10,317 nt of DNA from Lentisphaerota bacterium (GTDB lineage: Bacteria > Verrucomicrobiota > Kiritimatiellia > RFP12 > UBA1067), in contig SUVZ01000107.1 of NCBI GenBank assembly GCA_015061765.1, forward strand, positions 1-10,317, in the 5' to 3' direction. The notes below the pieces were generated by a model that searched no databases, was not told the DNA's origin, and saw nothing but the letters and a program-made list of their open reading frames with translations. This document shows positions 1 through 6,976 of this stretch, one piece after another (position 1 is the stretch's first letter; each line of letters begins with the position of its first letter). The translations under genes were made by a program, and so were the position numbers.

Positions 1-138
1 GCCGGTCTTGGACGCGAAGAACACCTCCTCGCCGCCGACCGGGACATACGACACGACGCGCGCGCCGTGCGTATCGACGGCGACGGTTCCCATCGCATTG
101 GTGACCGCAACAATGGCGCAGAACAGAGCTGTCGTCAT
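1..138 (-). CDS. Hexose mutarotase (YeaD/aldose-1-epimerase-like), N-terminal part only
   Basis: Only the first 46 residues lie in the window; the gene continues past base 1. After a hydrophobic start (MTTALFCAIVAVTNAMG) comes DTHGARVVSYVPVGGEEVFF. This closely follows the first strands of D-hexose-6-phosphate mutarotases of the YeaD family, which have a GAH-LLSW-P-GEEEVLWLS pattern. The family interconverts alpha and beta anomers of aldoses or sugar phosphates. The catalytic His and Glu lie beyond the window, so activity cannot be judged. The start at 136-138 is preceded by GGAG with 8 nt spacing. The gene begins 36 nt after the 901-residue gene and is probably co-transcribed with it. The hydrophobic N-terminus looks like an export signal but has no basic n-region. 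One extra A in the A6 run just upstream would supply Met-Lys-Lys in frame. An extracytoplasmic mutarotase for released sugars fits the locus (inference). Confidence 0.65.
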   Translation of the reverse strand, partial: MTTALFCAIVAVTNAMGTVAVDTHGARVVSYVPVGGEEVFFASKTG

Positions 139-174
139 TTTTTCATCTCCGTGCTTCGCATTGTCACTTCGACT

Positions 175-2880
175 TCACTTTCCGTTCCTTATGCGGTTTG
201 CGCCCTTCCAGCCGAGCGCGGCGGCGATTTCCGCCGGCTCATCCGGCGACTCGACGTAATACGGCATGAAGGAAACGTAGTTGAGCACCTGCTGGAATCC
301 GTCCGGGGCGGCGGAGCCGTCGTCCTTGCGGTCGATGAACACGAGCCGGGCCTTCTCCGAATCGGCCCGGAACACGTACCGCAAAAGGCGCAGCCCGACC
401 TTGGTCTTGACCGCGCTGACCGTCTCGTAGCGCAGATCCTCAAGTTCCGTCGCGCCTTCAAGACGCGCCGAAAACGCCAGCGGCGACTTCAAGAACCGCG
501 TCTTGCCATCCTTCGCAAGGACGTCGTCCCTGTCGGCGACGCAGAAAAGGAGTGCGTACAGTTTCCCGGGCTGAAGGCCGGAAATATCCTGCGAAAGCTC
601 GTTCGGTCGATCCGGCCTCGTTGTGAACACCGCCACACCGTCGCCGTATCCGTTCGGTATGGCCTGCCGCTTTTGGACGCGCGAACCGTAGTTTTTCAGG
701 CGCTCGGCGGCGATTTCGCCCTTCGCCGTCCAGTTCGTGAGCCCTTCGTCCATGTCGGCGTTCTTCACGAATCCAGGCATCCACGTGAAGCCGTACTCCG
801 CCGCAAGGTCGCCGGTTCCGCCTTCGAGCGCGTAGTAGCGCACGCACTTCGCCATCCAGCGCAGAAGCTCCTCGCCGCCGCAGATAATTCCGCCGCAGCC
901 CACGCCCGCGCAGCCATCGAACCGCGGATCCGTCGCAAACGCGCGGTACATCTTCGCGTAGTGCGCCTTGATGTCCGTGGCGGGCGCGACGTAGTTGGAC
1001 CAGTCACCGATCTGGACGTAGGACGCACCGTACATCACGATCTTGCCCTTGGACGCCGGCACCATCTCGTTCGCGCTCGTCACGAACTTCGCATAGCCGT
1101 CGAGAACCCTGTCGAGCTGTTCGGGCGTCTCCCGGACGGACGCATAGAGTTCGGGGCAGAGAAGTCCCGTGCCGTTCCCGGAATTGACCGTCGCCGCAAC
1201 CTCTGACGCACTTATCATAGGGTAGTTGAACCCGATTGTGCGCCCCCCATCGGCATAGAAGAGGTTGATCGACTGCTCGGGTCTGAGCGCAACCATCTTC
1301 CACGCCGCCTCCGAATAGTTCACCGTCCGCCACGGCGTCTGGCTCTGGTCGATCAGGTTCTCGTCAACCGAAATCGAAAAACCGTCCGTCCACGGTCCTT
1401 CGGCCATCGCCTTCCACGTCTCTTCGTAGTCGTCGCAGACCGGGCCTTTCGGCGAGATCCTGACGTTGACGAACATGCGCATGCCGCGCTCGTAGCAATA
1501 TCCAGCGTAGATGGGATTGACGTGCTCGCGCTCTTTCAGCCTGAAGGTGCTCGTGTTCATGTGCGTGTGGATGCCGAACCGGTTGCAGAACGGCAGTGTG
1601 TACCTAAAGCCGATGCGGTAGCAGGCGCTCGGCGCCGTCGTCATGCCCGGCAGCTTGCCCCATATCGTCTTGACGGCGTTGATCCTGAGCCGCCCGCCAG
1701 ACTTCGCGCCGGAGATACGCAGCGTGTGCGCGCCGGCCGTGACGAAACGCTGCGCCTCGATGCGGCTCTCACCGTCGCGATACCGGACCACGGGATAGGC
1801 GATGTCGTCCAGATAGCCAACCGCTTCGCCGCCGACGTCGCCCTCGAACGACATCCAGACCCAGCCCGGCGTCGCGCGGCTGAACGCGACCTCTCCGTTT
1901 TCGAGCGGCTGATCGACAAGCGCAGTCACGAAGTTGTTGAGCCGCTTCCCGACGGTCAAAGCCTTCACCGGACGCATCACGGTTATCGCGTACTCGTTTC
2001 GCGCGAGGCTGTTCGTCGCATCGTCGATGACCTCCGCCTCTATTTCGTACCTTCCCGGCCGGACGCGCCCGTAGCGGACGGTCGCATAGCCCTTCTCGTC
2101 GAACTGCGCGGGAACCGGCTTGCTGTAGTTCTTGCCCTTGAAGCGCGACACCACGTGGCAACGCGAAACGCCGCCGGTCACCCAGCCCGGCCAGTAGAAC
2201 GTGATCTGCGCGTCGTTCGCGTTGACATTGGCGAGAAGCGGATCCACCGGCACGATGCGCGCGGCAAGCTTCTCGCGGCTCTTCGCGTCGATGGGCGCGC
2301 TCGCGCGGTCTGTCGCCTCGTCGATCGCCTCCAGGCGCAGATCGCGCAGCGAGAAGTCAACCTTCCGGGCCGACTGCCCGTGGATGCACCCGATCGAAAG
2401 CGTGTGCATCGTCGCGCCGGGATTGTCGCACATCGTGACGACGGCCTCCTGCTTCACCCATGCGCCTTTCGTGTCATCCGGGAACTTCGGCCCCTTCTGC
2501 GGATCCTTCCAGCTCCACTTCGAGTCGTGGAGGAAGATTCCGACCGACGCACCGTCCAGCCCATCCGTCTTCACCTCATACGAAAGGCGGTACTTGCCGC
2601 CGGGCACGAGCTTGAGGTTGCGCTGCTCGTAGAGCGCCCATGGATCGCCCGTCGCGATGAAGCGCACCGATCTGTCCGTCTGCGGAGCGACATCAATCTT
2701 CGTCGTCACCTTGTCCTTGATGTGCTTCACCCAGCCCATCGGCAGGTCTATGCCCATCCCCTCGCGGTGGTCAAAGTTCGTGATCAGGTTGCGCCTCTCC
2801 GCCCCCTGAGCCCCAAAGGCGCAAGACGCAAATGCGACCAACACGACAACTGATTTGGCACAGCAGAATTTCATTTCCAT
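175..2880 (-). CDS. Secreted multidomain carbohydrate-active protein, possible unassigned glycoside hydrolase (901 aa)
   Basis: I recognise the style but not a named family. Residues 1-27 form a signal peptide; the Cys at 20 is not in a convincing lipobox. Residues ~30-185 resemble a CBM4/9-type jelly roll (start NLITNFDHREGMGIDLPMGW). About 210-300 looks Ig/Fn3-like (strand-rich, ending GRYEIEAEVID). About 312-410 is a further beta module (NNFVTALVDQPLENG, GWVWMSFEGD, AGAHTLRISG). Residues ~420-700 are barrel-like, with candidate acidic residues D506/E507 in GFSISVDENLI and E577 in CPELYA, then a Gly/Cys-rich stretch at 654-670. A C-terminal jelly roll (~703-875) starts FVKNADMDEGLTNW and contains QDISGLQPGKLYALLF. 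Start: GGAG (2889-2892) stands 8 nt upstream, inside the last codons of the GH42-like gene, so translation is probably coupled. A glycosidase acting outside the cytoplasm on the same glycan as its neighbours is the best inference; a non-catalytic binding protein is the alternative. The coding call itself is very secure. Confidence 0.7.
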   Translation of the reverse strand: MEMKFCCAKSVVVLVAFASCAFGAQGAERRNLITNFDHREGMGIDLPMGWVKHIKDKVTTKIDVAPQTDRSVRFIATGDPWALYEQRNLKLVPGGKYRLSYEVKTDGLDGASVGIFLHDSKWSWKDPQKGPKFPDDTKGAWVKQEAVVTMCDNPGATMHTLSIGCIHGQSARKVDFSLRDLRLEAIDEATDRASAPIDAKSREKLAARIVPVDPLLANVNANDAQITFYWPGWVTGGVSRCHVVSRFKGKNYSKPVPAQFDEKGYATVRYGRVRPGRYEIEAEVIDDATNSLARNEYAITVMRPVKALTVGKRLNNFVTALVDQPLENGEVAFSRATPGWVWMSFEGDVGGEAVGYLDDIAYPVVRYRDGESRIEAQRFVTAGAHTLRISGAKSGGRLRINAVKTIWGKLPGMTTAPSACYRIGFRYTLPFCNRFGIHTHMNTSTFRLKEREHVNPIYAGYCYERGMRMFVNVRISPKGPVCDDYEETWKAMAEGPWTDGFSISVDENLIDQSQTPWRTVNYSEAAWKMVALRPEQSINLFYADGGRTIGFNYPMISASEVAATVNSGNGTGLLCPELYASVRETPEQLDRVLDGYAKFVTSANEMVPASKGKIVMYGASYVQIGDWSNYVAPATDIKAHYAKMYRAFATDPRFDGCAGVGCGGIICGGEELLRWMAKCVRYYALEGGTGDLAAEYGFTWMPGFVKNADMDEGLTNWTAKGEIAAERLKNYGSRVQKRQAIPNGYGDGVAVFTTRPDRPNELSQDISGLQPGKLYALLFCVADRDDVLAKDGKTRFLKSPLAFSARLEGATELEDLRYETVSAVKTKVGLRLLRYVFRADSEKARLVFIDRKDDGSAAPDGFQQVLNYVSFMPYYVESPDEPAEIAAALGWKGANRIRNGK

Positions 2881-2883
2881 ATT

Positions 2884-5049
2884 CTATTCTCCAATCCTGA
2901 ACAACCGCGTCTCGCCAAGGCGGAACGGCAGCTCCGCCTTCGGGCCCACGCAGACGAAATCTCCGCTCAAGGCATCGCGCACGACGCCATCCGAGCCGAA
3001 GTCGACAGCAAGATTCCCCGCCCGCAGCGCCTGCACGAGAACGATGCCCTCTGCCGAGCAGATGTTGGCCTCGCCCGGCGCGGTGAAACAGTGCACACCG
3101 GCTTTCCGCGCCCTATCCGCGATCGCCTCCGCCGTAACGTCCTGCGGCGTCACATCTTCGACAAACGTCGCATCGGACCGCGACGCCTTGAGCGCATCGA
3201 GTTTCGCGCGAAGGTCGGGCGCGAGGTCGCGGATGACGGGGAAATAGAAGAGCTTCACGGATTCCGGCGGGTTATCGAGGACGTCCGCAAGGAGATACTG
3301 TCCGTAGTCCGCCCCGCACGTCGCAAAGCCCGTCCGCACAAGCAGCTTGCGCCGCAAGCCATCCGATCCTCCGCAGAGAAAACTATCCTCGTGCACCACC
3401 GAGGCTATCTGCGGCGAATAGGGGCGATTGCGCCGTGCCACGATGTCGTCGATCCGGTTGAGCTCGACGCGAAGCTTCCAGATGTCGGCGTCACGGTACC
3501 ATCCGCGCCCGAAGAGATCCATCCACCAGTCGCCGTAGCCGCGCAGGATATCCGCCGCCGAATCGCGCAGGAGCACTTCCCGCGTGACGCCGGGATCGGT
3601 GTATGGCGTAAAGAGCGACATGTGGTCCCACATCTCCTCGTGATGCGTGCGGTTGTCTATCTCGTTGAACCAGAGGTAGCCGTTGCGCATGACGCTCTCG
3701 GCCGCGCTCATCATCACCGTCGAGCCCGTTAGGTTGCGACAGCTGTAGCTGAGCGGCGACGAGAAGGCATCGATCTTCCCGTGCGCGTGCTTCATGAACC
3801 AAGCGAAGTCGAAGTGGCCGGTCTCAGGCGCTGTGGCGCCGCCCAACTCCCACGCATATCCGTAGAAGAAGAACGTGAGCGCCTCGCCGCCGGAACCGCG
3901 CTTCGCCGCCGCGCCGAGTTCCACGAGGAAACTTGCCATCTCGCGGTTGCGGAAGCGCGCGAATTCAAGCGCGCGCGGAGACAAAGGCGAACTGCGTCGT
4001 TCCGCAGGCGCCGGAACCTCTGCCGTCGCCCAGTCGGTGTCGCCGCGCGCCTTGAGCCATTCGCGGAACGCGTCTCTCGTGCCAGCGTCGTATCCGGAAA
4101 GGTAGTCCCCCGACGAGGTGGAGAGCATGTAGAACCATTCGGCGGAGTTCTGCCCGCTGATCTGGAGCCCGGCGTAGTGGCGCGGGAACTTCGCCTTGAG
4201 ATGGTACGAAAGCTTCTCCACTGCATCGCAGGCCGCCTTGCGGTAGATCCGGGAAGACACCGAGGATATCACGAGGCCGCAACGAGGCTCGTACACCATC
4301 CGTATCTCGGGATGGCGTTCGTGAAACCATGCGGGCGCGTCAGCCGTGATGCGCGGCACCAAGAGCGCATTTGGATTGATCCCGGCAAGCCGCTCGAACT
4401 CACGGTCTATCTTCGAGTAGTCCTCCGGCGCCTCCGGCGGATTCCACCACCCTTCGCACCCCCAAGAGGAGTCGGTCGAGAACGTGACGAAATCGACATC
4501 CGCCGACGACGCAAGGGCAACCGTATCGCCAAGCGTGTCGCCGTAGTAGTAGGGCAGCTTCGTCTTATGTCCATTCTCCGAATACGACACCTCGATGGTG
4601 AAGTACGTGCGCGGACGCGTCGCCCTGTGGGTGAAGACGTAGTGGTAGCGGTGCCCCTTCCGGAACGTCAATCCGTCGGCCACATAGTGGAGCGTGTTCG
4701 TCTCCTCGCCCGCCGACATCACCACGTTTGTGGTACCTGCCGTGAGGTCTATCAGCTTCGCATCGGAGAACCAGAGCGGATCGACGCCCGGATAGCCGTC
4801 GAGCGCGACACGCCCGTTCGCCGTGTCGCGGTCGGCGGCGAACGGAATCCTCAACACGGTCTTGCGCAGACCGGATATATTGCAGAGGCACGTCGGCGAA
4901 CCGTAGTAGAAGCGAGGGCGGACGGCATTCCCATCCACAAACATCCTCGGCCCGCCCGGCGTCTGGCCCACGCGGACATCCATTGCGAAAAGCGGCGCCG
5001 CCGCCACCGCAAGAATGCCGATCATTGAGGTCTTCACAACTGTGCTCAT
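2884..5049 (-). CDS. Secreted GH42-like (clan GH-A) glycoside hydrolase
   Basis: With the start at 5047-5049 the product is 721 residues. Signal peptide: residues 1-22, ending AAAPLFA. A short strand (PRMFVDGNAVRPRFYYGSP) and a beta-sandwich insertion (~60-180) precede a TIM-barrel region from ~185. VPRITADAPAWFHERHPE (231-248) matches the P-x-I...P-x-W...HPE motif of GH42-like barrels. The acid/base candidate is E304 in GQNSAEWFY and the nucleophile candidate is E463 in LWFNEIDNRTHH. Residues ~545-690 look like the Rossmann-like beta-galactosidase trimerisation domain, and the tail GETRLFRI is typical of a closing beta domain. The family cleaves beta-galactosides or related glycosides; the substrate here cannot be read from sequence. 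The Asn normally preceding the clan GH-A acid/base is absent (Ala-Glu), so this is probably a divergent family. Start is uncertain: in-frame TTG at 5085 and ATG at 5067 (GGAAGG only 3 nt upstream) are alternatives; 5049 gives the most compact signal peptide. First gene of a probable operon with the 901-residue gene and the mutarotase. Confidence 0.78.
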   Translation of the reverse strand: MSTVVKTSMIGILAVAAAPLFAMDVRVGQTPGGPRMFVDGNAVRPRFYYGSPTCLCNISGLRKTVLRIPFAADRDTANGRVALDGYPGVDPLWFSDAKLIDLTAGTTNVVMSAGEETNTLHYVADGLTFRKGHRYHYVFTHRATRPRTYFTIEVSYSENGHKTKLPYYYGDTLGDTVALASSADVDFVTFSTDSSWGCEGWWNPPEAPEDYSKIDREFERLAGINPNALLVPRITADAPAWFHERHPEIRMVYEPRCGLVISSVSSRIYRKAACDAVEKLSYHLKAKFPRHYAGLQISGQNSAEWFYMLSTSSGDYLSGYDAGTRDAFREWLKARGDTDWATAEVPAPAERRSSPLSPRALEFARFRNREMASFLVELGAAAKRGSGGEALTFFFYGYAWELGGATAPETGHFDFAWFMKHAHGKIDAFSSPLSYSCRNLTGSTVMMSAAESVMRNGYLWFNEIDNRTHHEEMWDHMSLFTPYTDPGVTREVLLRDSAADILRGYGDWWMDLFGRGWYRDADIWKLRVELNRIDDIVARRNRPYSPQIASVVHEDSFLCGGSDGLRRKLLVRTGFATCGADYGQYLLADVLDNPPESVKLFYFPVIRDLAPDLRAKLDALKASRSDATFVEDVTPQDVTAEAIADRARKAGVHCFTAPGEANICSAEGIVLVQALRAGNLAVDFGSDGVVRDALSGDFVCVGPKAELPFRLGETRLFRIGE
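2889..2892 (-). promoter_or_regulatory. Shine-Dalgarno inside the upstream gene (translational coupling)
   Basis: GGAG lies in the penultimate/last codons (GGA GAA) of the GH42-like gene, 8 nt before the ATG at 2878-2880. Only 3 nt separate that gene's TAG (2884-2886) from the ATG. A ribosome finishing the first gene can re-initiate on the second, so the two proteins are probably made together. Confidence 0.7.
4985..5016 (-). repeat. Signal-peptide-coding repeat, copy A
   Basis: These 32 nt encode the LAVAAAPLFA part of the GH42-like signal peptide. They match 29 of 32 bases of the corresponding stretch in the beta-helix gene (6854-6885). Two of the three differences are silent third positions; the third changes Val to Met. 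Flanking DNA is not similar. Confidence 0.7.
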
Positions 5050-5085
5050 TGGGATTTTACCTGACATGGCCCTTCCAAGCCGCAA

Positions 5086-5107
5086 TTTATATCACATCTT
5101 TCGACTT
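5086..5107 (-). promoter_or_regulatory. Candidate extended -10 promoter and shared upstream box for the GH42-like operon
   Basis: On the minus strand, AAGTCGAAAGATGTGATATA (5088-5107) runs into TATAAA (5086-5091), giving the extended -10 form TG-A-TATAAA. Transcription would start near 5079, shortly before the candidate start codons. No good -35 hexamer stands 16-18 bp upstream, which extended -10 promoters can tolerate. The same box with two 1-bp gaps occurs at the regulator promoter (8991-9008). It would let the GH42-like, 901-residue and mutarotase genes be transcribed independently of GH127. Confidence 0.5.
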
Positions 5108-5115
5108 TAGAGCTG

Positions 5116-5193
5116 CGAGTTCAGAGTTTAGAATCTTCAAACTGGGGACCATTGCTAATCCTCTACTATTTGAAACACTAAATTCAAAACTCG
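5116..5193. repeat. Long imperfect inverted repeat in the intergenic region
   Basis: The left arm (5116-5141) reads CGAGTT-nn-GA-n-TTTAG-nnnn-TTCAAA. The right arm (5169-5193) read on the other strand gives CGAGTT-nn-GA-n-TTTAG-nnn-TTCAAA, so 19 positions in fixed blocks match across about 25. The loop is 27 nt (5142-5168). The right arm ends 3 nt from the beta-helix stop codon (5197-5199). It is more AT-rich than surrounding genes. It could act as a transcript-end or mRNA-stabilising hairpin, or be a degenerate mobile palindromic repeat; no T-run follows it, so it is not a textbook terminator. Confidence 0.7.
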
Positions 5194-5196
5194 AAA

Positions 5197-6906
5197 CTAC
5201 CTCACTATCATCTTGAAACCGGGGACGGGAATCCGGCACTCGTAGCAGCCGATGTCAGGCAAAGCGGAAGCATCGGCGGAAAGCGGAATGCCATACCGCG
5301 AAACGACGCGCGGACTGCCGTCGAGATCCGTTGCCTCGGCAGTCATCCAATCGAGCTTGACACCATTGTCGCGGAGCGGCGAATTGACAGCAAGGCGGTA
5401 GTCGCCGTTCGCCGCATCCGCGAACTTCATGGCATCGACGCTCGCAACCGCGATATTGCCGCCGCCGTCCGTGATATTTGCCGGAATCGCCGCCTTGAAG
5501 CAGCAATTGGACGCCAGAACTGACGCATTTTCCGCCACCGCATAAAGTATCTTATCCGTCGTGAACACGCTGTTCACGAGGTTGCAGGTGTAGGCGGTGT
5601 CCCCTTGGGCAAGTTGTATCGGCGCAATGCCGTCCGAGTTGTCGGCGAACGTGCAGTTCTCGACCGTAAAGCGCGTCGCCCCCGCATAAGTCGCGCCATA
5701 TGTCATGAATATCCGGCTGGAACTTGAGCGCGAATTGCCCGCGAAGAGGCAGTTGCGGAAAAGCTCGCCTCCCTTTTTGTTGATGAAGAACAGCGCTTGT
5801 GCACAAAGCGTATTGTCAATAAACCGGCAATCCAGAAATCTGTTCGACTCTCCGACGCTGATTGTGCCGTACATACAGGAACCAGATTCCTCCTCGATGG
5901 CGCGGAACGTGCAGTTCGAGCATGTGAAATTTTCTCCGGTGTTCATGACCGTGCCGTAGAGATATTTTCCGACGGCGTTGTTGTAGCCCGTGCAGGAGAT
6001 AATGCTGTTCTTGAGTGTGACGTTTCCGCCGACAAATCTCATGTACGCCCCGCTTGTATTCGCTGTCGAATCTGTCTGCTCGAACGAATTCGTGTAGAAA
6101 TTGCAGCCGTCCACCACCATGCGTCCGTTGGGGATGTTGAGCAAAGAGCCTTCCGCGTATGGTCCCTTTCCGGAGTTGCCGCTGAACGTGCATCCTTTGA
6201 TCAGGCCATACTGTTCCTCCGTGGCTGAAGATGTGACATACATGTATATCGCACTTCCTTTTACGGACTGCCCTGCCACCGTCACCTCCTGCGTGTTGTT
6301 GAGAAAGCTGCAATCGGCGACAATCGGCGCGTCTATCGTCGCGTCTATCGTATTACGCTTGCAGATGCAGGTGCCGTTGACGTTGATGGACCTATTTGCG
6401 CGGAACAGGCAGTTGCTGACCATTCCACGCCCAAAGGCACCGATTTGGTCCCCGTAGAAATAGAGTGCGGCGGACGCGGACGGGGCTGCGGATACGGTCT
6501 CCGCTTCCGCATATCCGTTGGCGAACGTAAACCCTGCGATCGTCACCGCCTGAGCTTTGACGATCATGATCGACGTCGTGCCGCCGCCATCGAGAATCGT
6601 GTGCTCGGGGTCTTGTTCGCCCGTCTCTCGATTGCGGCTCTCTATCTTCAGGAAGTTGCGCGAATGGCCAGAAGGCGAGTCTATGTCGAGCGTGCTGCCG
6701 ATGCTGTACGTGCCAGGAGCGACAAGTATCGTATCCAGCGCTGCTGCGGCGTCAATGGCCGAAGCAAGGTCGTTTGCCGCCGTCTCCCAGCTTGTGTACG
6801 GCGAGGCAGGCGTGTTGCCCTCTGTCCCCGCCGGAACGACATAGCGCGTGGCGGCGAAAAGCGGCGCTGCCGCCATCGCAAGCATTGTCACTGCCAGTTT
6901 CTTCAT
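5197..6906 (-). CDS. Secreted right-handed parallel beta-helix protein with choice-of-anchor-Q-like C-terminus
   Basis: The product is 569 residues. Signal peptide: MKKLAVTMLAMAAAPLFA. Residues 21-65 (RYVVPAGTEGNTPASPYTSW, then DTILVAPGTYSI) are the usual N-terminal cap of pectate-lyase-like and Pmp-like beta-helices. The body carries repeated coils with the pattern (N/D/G)-C-x-F-x-x-N: around C166, C199, C239, C268, C332, C360, C386, C418 and C469, spaced roughly 25-65 residues apart. The C-terminus (SPLRDNG...ATDLDGSPRV...PDIGCYE) fits the choice-of-anchor-Q segment, followed by a short tail, PVPGFKMIVR. Such proteins are surface or secreted; some are polysaccharide lyases, others adhesins or binding proteins, and no lyase active site is evident. 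Start: GAAGG 5 nt before the ATG at 6904-6906; the upstream in-frame ATG at 6960 would add a charged tail before the signal peptide and is rejected. It lies 70 nt after GH127 with no promoter seen between, so it is probably co-transcribed. Confidence 0.85.
   Translation of the reverse strand: MKKLAVTMLAMAAAPLFAATRYVVPAGTEGNTPASPYTSWETAANDLASAIDAAAALDTILVAPGTYSIGSTLDIDSPSGHSRNFLKIESRNRETGEQDPEHTILDGGGTTSIMIVKAQAVTIAGFTFANGYAEAETVSAAPSASAALYFYGDQIGAFGRGMVSNCLFRANRSINVNGTCICKRNTIDATIDAPIVADCSFLNNTQEVTVAGQSVKGSAIYMYVTSSATEEQYGLIKGCTFSGNSGKGPYAEGSLLNIPNGRMVVDGCNFYTNSFEQTDSTANTSGAYMRFVGGNVTLKNSIISCTGYNNAVGKYLYGTVMNTGENFTCSNCTFRAIEEESGSCMYGTISVGESNRFLDCRFIDNTLCAQALFFINKKGGELFRNCLFAGNSRSSSSRIFMTYGATYAGATRFTVENCTFADNSDGIAPIQLAQGDTAYTCNLVNSVFTTDKILYAVAENASVLASNCCFKAAIPANITDGGGNIAVASVDAMKFADAANGDYRLAVNSPLRDNGVKLDWMTAEATDLDGSPRVVSRYGIPLSADASALPDIGCYECRIPVPGFKMIVR
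6854..6885 (-). repeat. Signal-peptide-coding repeat, copy B
   Basis: This encodes LAMAAAPLFA of the beta-helix signal peptide. It is 29/32 identical to bases 4985-5016 in the GH42-like gene, although the mature proteins are unrelated. Confidence 0.7.
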
Positions 6907-6955
6907 AGCCACCTTCTTTCTTTTCTTTGTTTGTGTTTCTTGGTTAAGCCGGTTT

Positions 6956-6973
6956 GGCATTGCACAAAATGCC
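6956..6973 (-). other. Stem-loop between GH127 and the beta-helix gene
   Basis: GGCATT-TTGTGC-AATGCC on the minus strand is a perfect 6-bp stem with a 6-nt loop, beginning 3 nt after the GH127 stop codon (6977-6979). It lacks a following T-run, so strong termination is unlikely. It may attenuate read-through or protect the upstream transcript's 3' end. The purine-rich beta-helix leader follows it. Confidence 0.45.
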
Positions 6974-6976
6974 CCA

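Noticed and set aside
67..1206. 379-codon open frame on the plus strand
   Set aside because: It lies wholly antisense to the 901-residue gene and its composition is Arg/Val/His-rich, typical of the shadow of a GC-rich gene; no recognisable motif or ribosome site.
1522..2853. 443-codon open frame on the plus strand
   Set aside because: Antisense shadow of the 901-residue gene with the same Arg-rich, low-motif composition.
2818..2880. Lipoprotein signal in the 901-residue protein (Cys at residue 20)
   Set aside because: The residues before Cys (F-A-S) do not fit a lipobox well and a standard signal-peptidase site follows; left as an ordinary secreted protein.
3781..5028. 415-codon open frame on the plus strand
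   Set aside because: Antisense shadow of the GH42-like gene, which has clear domain motifs and a signal peptide in the opposite frame.
5197..6906. Assignment of the beta-helix protein to a polysaccharide lyase family
   Set aside because: The fold is shared by many non-enzymes, and I could not find a lyase catalytic Arg/Lys-Asp arrangement; naming a family would be guesswork.
6911..6940. T-rich stretch on the plus strand as a terminator
   Set aside because: It has no preceding stem in that orientation and is simply the complement of the purine-rich leader of the beta-helix gene.
6907..6960. Upstream ATG at 6960 for the beta-helix protein
   Set aside because: It adds a highly charged 18-residue stretch before MKKLAV, overlaps the stem-loop, and lacks a Shine-Dalgarno; GAAGG correctly precedes ATG 6906.
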